NCBI RefSeq assembly: GCF_006539885.1
Contig: NZ_BJNW01000004.1
Span: 1 to 64,000 of the forward strand
DNA from: Kocuria varians
GTDB lineage: Bacteria; Actinomycetota; Actinomycetes; Actinomycetales; Micrococcaceae
DNA length: 64,000 nucleotides
Direction of reading: 5' to 3'
In this document: positions 56,527-64,000 of the stretch, piece after piece
How positions within the stretch are numbered: position 1 is the first letter of the stretch
How the letters are laid out: every line of letters begins with the position of its first letter
Made by a program: the position numbers and the translations under genes
Notes under the pieces: model-generated
Told to the model about the DNA's origin: nothing
The model's database searches: none
What the model saw: only the letters and a program-made list of their open reading frames with translations

Positions 56527-56976
56527 TCAGACCGCCTGGCGGGCCTGGATCTGGCGCTTGATGCGCCCGAGCATCGCGGACATGCCCCGCATCCGCAAGG
56601 GGGAGACCAGCCTGGTCAGCCCGAACCGCTCGGGCAGGTCGTCCGGCACGGAGAGCACCTGGGAAGCCGGCAGGCCGTTGAGCCCCTCGTGCAGGATCGA
56701 GGCAAAGCCGCGGGTGGTGGGCGCCTCCGCCGGGGCCGAGAAGAACAGGTTCACCGGGGCGTCGTCGCCGGTGCCGTCGAGCTCGACCGTGAGGAACAGC
56801 GGCGACTGGCACTCGGTGACCTGCTCCAGCTCCTCCGGGTGCTCACCCAGCCGGGCGGGCAGCTCCGGGAGCGAGCGGGAGAACTCGAGCAGCAGCTGCA
56901 GCTTGTCCGGCTCGGGGACCTCGTTGAACTCGGTCACGAGCTCGCCGAGCTGGTCGGGAAGGTCCTGGGTGCTCAC
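56527..56976 (-). CDS. sufE: SufE-family sulfur acceptor
   Basis: This 149-residue protein takes persulfide sulfur from a cysteine desulfurase. The acceptor Cys is in [12 protein letters not shown], and the family segment [19 protein letters not shown] is present. The GTG start overlaps the sseA stop by 4 nt (GTGA), so sulfurtransferase and SufE-like acceptor are translationally coupled. This pairing is frequent in actinobacteria, and sulfur may flow between them. No suf operon is visible nearby. Confidence 0.93.
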   Translation of the reverse strand: MSTQDLPDQLGELVTEFNEVPEPDKLQLLLEFSRSLPELPARLGEHPEELEQVTECQSPLFLTVELDGTGDDAPVNLFFSAPAEAPTTRGFASILHEGLNGLPASQVLSVPDDLPERFGLTRLVSPLRMRGMSAMLGRIKRQIQARQAV

Positions 56977-57881
56977 CGGGCGGCTCCCGGTGCCTCGCCG
57001 CGGTCCTCGCCCTGCGCCACGGGAACGCGCACGGCGTTGCCCCACTCGGTCCAGGAGCCGTCGTAGTTGCGCACATTCTCGTAGCCCAGCAGGTGGGTCA
57101 GCACGAACCACGTGTGGGAGGAGCGCTCGCCGATCCGGCAGTACGCGATGACCTCGTCCCCGGGCTGCAGGCCCACCTCGTCGTGGTAGATCGCCTCGAG
57201 GTCCTCGCGGGACTTGAAGGTGCCGTCCTCGGCCGCGGCGCGCGCCCACGGGACGGAGGCCGCGGTGGGGATGTGCCCGCCGCGCAGCGTGCCCTCCTGG
57301 GGGTAGTCGGGCATGTGCGTGCGCTCGCCGGTGTACTCCTGGGGGGAGCGCACGTCGATCAGCGGGGTGGTGCCGAGCGCGGCCAGCACGTCCTCGCGGT
57401 ACGCGCGGATCGGGGCGTCCTCGCGCTCGACCACGGGGTACTCGGCCGGGGTGACCTCGGTGGCGTCCGTGGTCAGTTCGCGGCCCTCGGCGATCCACTT
57501 GTCGCGGCCGCCGTTCATCAGGCGGACGTCCGGGTGGCCGAAGAGCGTGAAGACCCACAGGGCGTAGGCGGCCCACCAGTTGGACTTGTCCCCGTAGATC
57601 ACCACGGTGTCCTCGCGGCCGATGCCCTTGCGGGCCATGAGCTGCGCGAACTGCTCGCCGTCCACGTAGTCGCGGGTGTCCGGCTCATTGAGGTCCGTGT
57701 GCCAGTCGATCTTCACCGCGCCGGGCACGTGCCCGGTCTCGTACAGCAGCACGTCCTCGTCCGACTCGACGACGACGACGCTGGGCGTCCCCGCGTGCTG
57801 CGCCACCCACTCGGTGGACACCAGCCGCTCCGGGTGCGCGTACTGCGCGAAGGCGTCGTTCTGCTCTGCTCCTACAGCCAT
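56973..57881 (-). CDS. sseA: Thiosulfate/3-mercaptopyruvate sulfurtransferase
   Basis: This 302-residue protein has two rhodanese domains. The inactive first one begins [20 protein letters not shown], and the second carries Cys248 in [12 protein letters not shown] followed by [26 protein letters not shown]. The active-site loop CRIGER is rhodanese-like rather than the CGSGVT typical of mercaptopyruvate enzymes, so thiosulfate is the likelier donor. The ATG start follows AAGGAGAG. It is the first gene of a pair with sufE. Confidence 0.93.
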   Translation of the reverse strand: MAVGAEQNDAFAQYAHPERLVSTEWVAQHAGTPSVVVVESDEDVLLYETGHVPGAVKIDWHTDLNEPDTRDYVDGEQFAQLMARKGIGREDTVVIYGDKSNWWAAYALWVFTLFGHPDVRLMNGGRDKWIAEGRELTTDATEVTPAEYPVVEREDAPIRAYREDVLAALGTTPLIDVRSPQEYTGERTHMPDYPQEGTLRGGHIPTAASVPWARAAAEDGTFKSREDLEAIYHDEVGLQPGDEVIAYCRIGERSSHTWFVLTHLLGYENVRNYDGSWTEWGNAVRVPVAQGEDRGEAPGAAR

Positions 57882-58159
57882 GGAGATCTCTCCTTGTCCT
57901 CGTGCCGTCACGCGCGCGGCGGGTCCGCCCGCGCGCTCGCGTGTCTTGTCTCTCGCCCTCCAGCGTAGTGGTGAGCCCGCGGCCCGTGCATGCCGGGAGC
58001 GCGAGCTCCGTCACACGCGGGGCCGTGTTCACCACGGGCTGACCGGTAGCATCGGGGAGAAGAAACGGGGCGCGGTGCGCGTCCCACCGTCCGTCTACAC
58101 GCAGGACCGGTTCTCGGCGTGCCCGCGGGGCGCCCCGGCCGGTCGGGAGGTCCCGGAAC

Positions 58160-59209
58160 GTGAGCACTCAGATCGAACACCTGGTCGACCGCAATCCGCG
58201 GGTCTCCGCCGAGGAGCTGCTGGACGGCTTCCGGCCCTCCGAGCGCTTCGGCGAGGTCTCGTTCGACACCTACCGCCCGGACCCGTCCCAGCCGTCCCAG
58301 GCGGCCGCCGTCGAGAAGCTGAAGTCCTTCGCGGCCGGCGTGTCCGGGCGCGGCGCGCAGGGCGGCGGCGGGTTCTTCTCCAAGCTCTTCGGCCGCTCGA
58401 AGTCCCCGGCCACGGCGCAGGGGATCTACCTGGACGGCGGCTTCGGCGTGGGCAAGACCCACCTGCTCGCGTCCCTGTGGCACGCGGTGCCGGGCCCCAA
58501 GGCGTTCGGCACGTTCGTGGAGTACACCAACCTCGTGGGGGCGCTGACCTTCCGCCGCACGGTGGACGCCCTGAAGGAGTACTCGCTCGTGTGCATCGAC
58601 GAGTTCGAGCTGGACGACCCCGGGGACACCGTGCTGATGTCCCGGCTGATGCGCGAGCTCGCGGACGCCGGCGTGAAGCTCGCGGCCACCTCCAACACCC
58701 TGCCCGGTTCGCTGGGGGAGGGGCGCTTCGCGGCACAGGACTTCCAGCGCGAGATCCAGGTGCTCTCCTCCCAGTTCGACGTCCTGCGCATCGACGGCGA
58801 GGACTACCGCCACCGCGGACTGCCGCAGGCGCCGCAGCCCCTGGCCGACGACGCCGCCCTGGACGCCGCCGTCGAGGAGCACTTCGCGGGGCAGCGGGTC
58901 GCGGTGGACGACTTCGACGCCCTCGTGGACCAGCTCTCCCGGGTGCACCCCTCCCGCTACCGCGCCCTGATCCAGGACCTGGACGCCATTGCCTGGCGCA
59001 ACGTGCGCATCATCGACCAGCAGGCCGTGGCGCTGCGCTTCGTGGTGCTCGCGGACCGGCTCTACGACAAGGACCTCCCGATCCTCTCGACCGGCGTCCC
59101 CTTCGACCGCGTCTTCACCGAGGAGATGATGGCCGGTGGTTACCAGAAGAAGTACTTCCGCGCGGTGTCCCGCCTGACGGCCCTGGCCCGCGAGGCCGAC
59201 GAGGCCTGA
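58160..59209 (+). CDS. zapE: ZapE/AFG1-family ATPase
   Basis: This 349-residue AAA-like ATPase has Walker A GGFGVGKTHLL and Walker B VCIDEFEL, the AFG1-family forms. The C-terminal region includes VDQLSRVHPSRY. In E. coli ZapE acts at the division ring under stress; in mitochondria AFG1 helps clear proteins. The role here is inferred. The GTG start has GGGAGG about 10 nt upstream. A Gly-rich insert (about 55-75) precedes Walker A. Confidence 0.9.
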   Translation: MSTQIEHLVDRNPRVSAEELLDGFRPSERFGEVSFDTYRPDPSQPSQAAAVEKLKSFAAGVSGRGAQGGGGFFSKLFGRSKSPATAQGIYLDGGFGVGKTHLLASLWHAVPGPKAFGTFVEYTNLVGALTFRRTVDALKEYSLVCIDEFELDDPGDTVLMSRLMRELADAGVKLAATSNTLPGSLGEGRFAAQDFQREIQVLSSQFDVLRIDGEDYRHRGLPQAPQPLADDAALDAAVEEHFAGQRVAVDDFDALVDQLSRVHPSRYRALIQDLDAIAWRNVRIIDQQAVALRFVVLADRLYDKDLPILSTGVPFDRVFTEEMMAGGYQKKYFRAVSRLTALAREADEA

Positions 59210-59309
59210 GCGCGGCCGCCGCCGGGGGGGGGCCTTCCCCCGGCGCAGGGCCCACCCGCCGAGACCCTGCGAACAGAGTGCCTGCACACAGCGAGCCCGC
59301 ACACAGAAC

Positions 59310-59342
59310 GGCGCCCGTTCCCCGGGAAGGGGAGCGGGCGCC
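59310..59342 (-). terminator. Hairpin after the MT0933-like gene
   Basis: 14-bp stem (one G:U) with a 5-nt loop, 21 nt after the minus-strand stop at 59363. Confidence 0.65.
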
Positions 59343-59362
59343 GTCGTGATGCGGGAAACGAC

Positions 59363-59545
59363 TTACTCGTTGCCGCCCAGGCGGTCGCGCAGGGCGTCCT
59401 GGCCCTGGTCGACCTGGCCCTCGAACTTGTTGCCGGTCTTGTCATCGACGGCGTCTCCGGCCTTGTCGATGCCCTCGTTGACCTTGTCCTGGTGGTCTCC
59501 GGCCAGATCCTTGGCCTTGTCCGCGAGTCCTCCGAGATCAGGCAT
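59363..59545 (-). CDS. MT0933/Rv0909-like small protein (putative orphan antitoxin)
   Basis: This 60-residue protein begins MPDLGGLADKAKDLAGDHQD and ends VDQGQDALRDRLGGNE, closely resembling the M. tuberculosis Rv0909/MT0933 family that is annotated as an antitoxin. It is Lys/Asp/Gly-rich and probably helical, and also resembles CsbD-like stress proteins. No toxin gene lies beside it, so the antitoxin label is doubtful. AAGGAACC precedes the ATG. Confidence 0.7.
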   Translation of the reverse strand: MPDLGGLADKAKDLAGDHQDKVNEGIDKAGDAVDDKTGNKFEGQVDQGQDALRDRLGGNE

Positions 59546-59566
59546 GATCTGGTTCCTTTCGCTTGA

Positions 59567-60808
<1,242 letters not shown>

Positions 60809-60834
60809 TCCGGTTCCCACCGCGCGCGTCCTGA

Positions 60835-60873
60835 GCAGGGCCGCTCCCTGATCCGTGGGGGGAGCGGCCCTGC
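60835..60873. terminator. Bidirectional hairpin between nrdF and the DUF488 gene
   Basis: Perfect 14-bp arms (60835-60848 and 60860-60873) with an 11-nt loop. Convergent genes on both sides. Confidence 0.75.
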
Positions 60874-60920
60874 CCCGTGCGGCGTACCATCTCCGGTCGT
60901 GCCTGCGGCGGGCAGAACGA

Positions 60921-60931
60921 CGACGCCGCGC
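60921..60931 (+). repeat. Intergenic copy of the GACGACGCCGC motif
   Basis: Exact 11-mer between the terminator and the end of the DUF488 gene. Confidence 0.45.
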
Positions 60932-60944
60932 GGCCCGGTGCCGC

Positions 60945-61493
60945 CTACGCCGTGTCGTCCGCGCCCGCCGGGTAGGACACCGCGCCGTCGTCGCCCAGGA
61001 CCGCCCCGGCGCTCAGCTGCGCGGGGTCCACGTGGCCCGGGCCCATGATGTGCTGGACCGTCAGGTCCCGCGCCAGCAGGTGGTCCGCGATGATCCGCCG
61101 GTGGCAGCGCCACCACACGGCCTCCGAGCACATGACCGCGCAGCGGTGCCCGGCCGCCATCCCGATCAGCTCGCCGAGCGCGTCCCGGAAGTCCAGGGAG
61201 AGGGCGTGGTCGGCGTAGTTGTGGAAGCTGCGGTTCTGCCACCACGTGTTGGTCTCGAACGGCACGGTGCGACTGACCGGACGCCGGCCGGTCAGTGCCG
61301 GCAGGCGTTCGAGGCGGATCCCCTCCGCGCGCAGGGACGCGGCGAGGGCGTCCTCGCCGAACTGCGGGTAGCGCCTCGAGCCGGGCAGCTTCCGCACGTC
61401 GACCACCCGGGTCACGCCCGAGTCCCGCAGCAGATCGAGGAACTCCTCGATGCTGCGTGTCGAGTGGCCGATCGTGAACAACGGCTCGGTCAT
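60945..61493 (-). CDS. DUF488 protein
   Basis: This 182-residue protein shows the DUF488 core: LFTIGHSTRSIEEFLDLL, VVDVRKLPGSRRYPQF, and the Cys-containing motif CSEAVWWRCHRRIIADHLL. Function is unproven; the conserved Cys/Arg/His suggests an enzyme or nucleotide-binding role. GGGAGGGAG precedes the ATG at 61493. The 341 nt upstream to the next gene hold a promoter and an in-frame GTG described below. Confidence 0.87.
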   Translation of the reverse strand: MTEPLFTIGHSTRSIEEFLDLLRDSGVTRVVDVRKLPGSRRYPQFGEDALAASLRAEGIRLERLPALTGRRPVSRTVPFETNTWWQNRSFHNYADHALSLDFRDALGELIGMAAGHRCAVMCSEAVWWRCHRRIIADHLLARDLTVQHIMGPGHVDPAQLSAGAVLGDDGAVSYPAGADDTA

Positions 61494-61662
61494 GGCGGTG
61501 CTCCCTCCCGGGGCGTGGCACCCCGGTGACGTCTCGTTCCTCGCGGCATCCTGTACGCCGTGGCGCACGCGTGGATTCCCATGTCCTTCCACTGTGGCAC
61601 GTCTGCGCGGTGGGTGATCCCACACCGGGGGACATCTGCATCCCACGTCCCCCAATGTGCGA

Positions 61663-61691
61663 CTGCCAACGCCGCGCAAAAGTCCTAGACT
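61663..61691 (+). promoter_or_regulatory. Promoter of the hypothetical gene
   Basis: CTGCCA (61663-61668), a 17-nt spacer and TAGACT (61686-61691), the best -35/-10 pair seen in the window. Transcription would start near 61698, giving a leader of about 137 nt to the ATG at 61835, or about 17 nt to a GTG at 61715. Confidence 0.5.
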
Positions 61692-61834
61692 GGGAGCACA
61701 AGGGGAGGTTTCCCGTGAATCTTCCAGACGCTCCGGGGGGGAACGTCGGGTTCGCGGGGACAGGATCGAGCACCGTGACGGGTTCGCGTGAGCGCACCGT
61801 CACGGCGGCAGATCATCGTAGGGGGCCTGAAAAC

Positions 61835-62272
61835 ATGACACGTGCTGCAAAGACCGTGAAGGCGGCGGTGTCCGTCGCCGAGCTGACCGCACTGAACCGC
61901 GTGATGGGCGGGACCGGATCCGTGGACGCCTTCGAGCGCGAACTCGTGACCCGGATCTTCGTGGGTGCCCGCGCGTGGTGGGACGAGCTCGAGGGCCGTG
62001 AGCTCACCCAGGACCAGCGCAAGCGCTGGAACGCTGCCGTGCGCCGCGTGAACCGCTTCGTCCCGCGCGGCGGGGTCACCATGACGTGCGCGGTGCTCGG
62101 CACACTCAACCAGTCCCGGGACCTGCTGGAGGATCCGCACGTGCTGAAGACGGCCATCGTGGCGGCCGCGGCGCACGGGCCCGTGAGCCAGGCCCAGCGC
62201 CGTCGGGTCACGGCCGCGCCGGAGGTCGCTGCGGAGCGGGCGAGCACGCACCTGGCGCCGTCGGGCGTCTGA
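61835..62272 (+). CDS. Hypothetical protein
   Basis: I do not recognise this family. The 145-residue product is soluble, basic, and mostly helical in character, with VAELTALNRVMGGTGSVDAFERELV and a basic middle (DQRKRWNAAVRRVNRF). The ATG at 61835 has AGGGGG 11 nt upstream. An in-frame GTG at 61715 has a better site (GGGGAGG, 6-nt gap) and a near-perfect promoter. However, the 40 added codons have third-position GC of about two-thirds, much below the gene body, so they are probably leader. Both starts remain possible. Confidence 0.6.
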   Translation: MTRAAKTVKAAVSVAELTALNRVMGGTGSVDAFERELVTRIFVGARAWWDELEGRELTQDQRKRWNAAVRRVNRFVPRGGVTMTCAVLGTLNQSRDLLEDPHVLKTAIVAAAAHGPVSQAQRRRVTAAPEVAAERASTHLAPSGV

Positions 62273-62281
62273 GGCGCCGCG

Positions 62282-62292
62282 GCGGCGTCGTC
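62282..62292 (-). repeat. Intergenic copy of the GACGACGCCGC motif
   Basis: Exact copy on the minus strand, 10 nt after the hypothetical gene's stop. Confidence 0.45.
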
Positions 62293-62392
62293 CCCGTGCC
62301 GAGCCGCGTGGAGCGGCGCTCCGGGAACAGTGACGCACGTGCTCGGGACTCGGAGGGACCCGGCGGGGAGCTGGACTAGAGTTGGCGCCAGC

Positions 62393-63121
62393 ATGAAACT
62401 CATACGTCAGCGCGAATCCCTGGGCGCCGAGCAGGACTACCGCCGCGCACTCGCCATCCTCGACGCCGCCCGCGGCGGCGCGACCGAACCGGTGCTGCGC
62501 GTCTACCAGCCGCGCCCCACGGTCGCCTTCGGGCGCCGCGACGAGCTGAACCCGGGTTTCCCGCGCGCTCGCCAGGCCGCGCTCGACGCCGCCTTCACCC
62601 CCCTCGTGCGCCGCGTGGGCGGACGGGCCGCCGCCTACCACGGTGGCTGCCTGGTGGTGGACCACGTGGAGCCGGACCCCGATCCGAAGACGGGCATCCA
62701 GGACCGCTACCGGCTCTTCGGCGACATGATCGTGGCTGCACTCGAGGAGCTCGAGGTGCCCGCGCAGGTGGGCGAGATCCCCGGCGAGTACTGCGCGGGG
62801 GAGTACAGCGTGCACGCGCCCGGCACCCCCGCACACCCCGACCGCCCGGTGAAACTGGCGGGCACGGCCCAGCGGGTCTTGTCCGGTGCGTGGTACTTCT
62901 CCACCGTGCTGGTCGTCGAGGAAGCCGAACCGCTGCGCGACGTGCTGGACGAGGTCCACACGAACCTCTCCGTGCCCTGGGAACCCAACACGGCCGGTTG
63001 CGTGGCGGACGTGCGCCCCGGGACCACCGTCGCCGAGGTCGAGCAGGCCCTCATGGACGTTTACGGCCGCTACTCCGCGTACATGGGCTACGGCGACGTC
63101 GTCGGCACCGACGAGCGCTGA
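62393..63121 (+). CDS. Lipoate-protein ligase/octanoyltransferase-family protein
   Basis: This 242-residue cytosolic protein has the BPL/LplA/LipB fold signatures VLRVYQPRPTVAFGRRDELNPGF, RRVGGRAAAYHGGCLVV (substrate loop) and VKLAGTAQRVLSGAWYFSTVLVV, whose Lys is the ligase lysine. It could scavenge free lipoate, adding to the lipB/lipA route at 6.8-8.6 kb, or act as a LipM-type transferase. A TAGAGT box ends 10 nt before the ATG and no ribosome site is seen. Confidence 0.83.
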   Translation: MKLIRQRESLGAEQDYRRALAILDAARGGATEPVLRVYQPRPTVAFGRRDELNPGFPRARQAALDAAFTPLVRRVGGRAAAYHGGCLVVDHVEPDPDPKTGIQDRYRLFGDMIVAALEELEVPAQVGEIPGEYCAGEYSVHAPGTPAHPDRPVKLAGTAQRVLSGAWYFSTVLVVEEAEPLRDVLDEVHTNLSVPWEPNTAGCVADVRPGTTVAEVEQALMDVYGRYSAYMGYGDVVGTDER

Positions 63122-63180
63122 GAGTCCCAGCACCACCCCGTTGACGACCCGCGGAGCACCCCGTGGCGGAAGGAGCGCCC

Positions 63181-64000
63181 ATGTGTGGCCGGTACGTGAT
63201 TGCCAGGACCCCGGGCCAGCTGGCCCTGCCCTTCGACGCCCGCGTGGACGACTCGGTGGAGGGCGCCGCGGGGCCGAACTGGAACGTGGCCCCGACCCAC
63301 ACGGTGCCCGTCCTGCTGGAGCGGCTCTCCGAGGATGGTCAGCTGCTGCGCGAGATCCACGCCGCACGATGGGGCCTGGTGCCTTCGTGGGCGAAGGAGA
63401 TCGGCGTGGGCTCCAAGATGTTCAACGCCCGCTCCGAGACGGTCCGGGAGAAGCCGTCCTTCCGCTCGGCCGTGGTCTCCCGCCGGTGCGCGATCCCCGC
63501 GGACGGCTACTACGAGTGGAAGGCCCCAGAGTCCGGGCGGGGTAGGAAGCAGCCCTACTTCGTGCACCCCGAGGACGGCTCCGCGATCTGGTTCGCGGGC
63601 ATCTACGAGTGGTGGCGCCTGCCGGGCGACGCGCAGGACGCCGCGCGGGCCGGCCAGACCCGTCCGGGCCGCACGACCCGTGAGGACGACGCCGCGGGGC
63701 AGTGGCTCCTCTCGTGCTCGATCCTCACGCGCGAGGCACCGCCCGCGGACGACGAGAACCCGCACCTGGCCGCGCTCGGAGCCCTGCACAACAGGCTGCC
63801 CGTGGGCATGACGGAGGACTTCGCCCGCACGTGGATCACCCCGGACAGGGACAAGGTGCACGTGGCCGAGCTCGTGGAGCAGGCCTCCCAGCAGGCGCTG
63901 GACGTGGCGGCCGCGTGGCGGATGCACCCGGTGACCACGGACGTGGGCTCGGTCTCCTCGACCGGGCCGCACCTCGTGGAGCCCCTCCAGACCCTGCTCT
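63181..64000 (+). CDS. SRAP-domain protein (HMCES/YedK), 3' end outside window
   Basis: The frame runs from the ATG to the last base without a stop, so the C-terminus is cut; 273 residues are visible. Cys2 of MCGRYVIA is the catalytic residue that crosslinks to abasic sites in single-stranded DNA once Met1 is removed. NARSETV, RRCAIPADGYYEWK, and the His in LHNRLPVGM complete the active site. The protein shields abasic sites and thus guards replication. An insert rich in Gly/Arg/Asp (about 145-175) carries a GACGACGCCGC copy. GGAAGGAG precedes the ATG. Confidence 0.93.
   Translation, partial: MCGRYVIARTPGQLALPFDARVDDSVEGAAGPNWNVAPTHTVPVLLERLSEDGQLLREIHAARWGLVPSWAKEIGVGSKMFNARSETVREKPSFRSAVVSRRCAIPADGYYEWKAPESGRGRKQPYFVHPEDGSAIWFAGIYEWWRLPGDAQDAARAGQTRPGRTTREDDAAGQWLLSCSILTREAPPADDENPHLAALGALHNRLPVGMTEDFARTWITPDRDKVHVAELVEQASQQALDVAAAWRMHPVTTDVGSVSSTGPHLVEPLQTLL

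Overview
The window is chromosomal DNA from a high-GC actinobacterium. Gene content and order point to the Micrococcaceae and most likely Kocuria: a sigA, DUF7455, parE/parC neighbourhood, SepH with DUF4193, DUF3093, dut, DUF3710, OB-fold and DUF3159, and glnA beside an RDD gene and DUF4191. This placement rests on recognised families and synteny from memory, not on a search. Almost everything is ordinary core chromosome. The one foreign-looking piece is at the left edge, where the 3' part of a lower-GC serine recombinase abuts the 3' end of a tRNA-His gene.

Layout. 0-3.5 kb: recombinase end, tRNA-His, orn, an MptB-like mannosyltransferase. 3.6-8.6 kb: glnA, an RDD membrane protein, DUF4191, lipA and lipB. 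8.7-17.5 kb: a pseudokinase, a small membrane protein, the 2-oxo acid dehydrogenase subunits sucB and lpdA, pepA, and a PAC2-family protein. 17.5-23.3 kb: an MFS transporter, DUF4192, the primary sigma factor sigA with a long Lys/Ala-rich N-terminal tail, a menaquinone methyltransferase, DUF7455. 23.5-32.7 kb: convergent parE and parC, a GNAT/acyl-CoA-synthetase fusion, a Ser/Thr kinase. 32.8-40.9 kb: DUF5998, a phosphodiesterase-like protein, a Pro-rich anchored protein, sepH, DUF4193, DUF3093, dut, DUF3710, OB-fold, DUF3159. 40.8-45.7 kb: two TrkA-type RCK proteins, divergent from a KimA-like permease and a TrmA-family methyltransferase. 45.9-57.9 kb: acnA, dxs, a Rieske lipoprotein, a YtxH-like protein, rnd, DUF3000, msrB, an alpha/beta hydrolase, sufE and sseA. 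58.1-64 kb: zapE, an orphan MT0933-like protein, nrdF, DUF488, a hypothetical gene, a lipoate ligase-like protein and a SRAP protein cut by the window end.

Functional themes. Lipoic acid supply (lipB, lipA, LplA-like) sits in the same window as lipoyl-dependent enzymes (sucB, lpdA) and the TCA enzyme acnA. The potassium block pairs two cytosolic RCK regulators with an APC-type KimA-like transporter, and no TrkH-type channel is visible. Two intergenic regions, before sigA and before the PAC2 gene, carry matches to the redox sigma factor SigR/SigH promoter. Many starts have a TANNNT -10 box ending 5-7 nt before the start codon, implying leaderless mRNAs. An 11-mer, GACGACGCCGC, recurs 17 times by hand count, in several reading frames and between genes. 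Perfect hairpin terminators separate most convergent gene pairs. No CRISPR array, rRNA operon or insertion sequence was seen.
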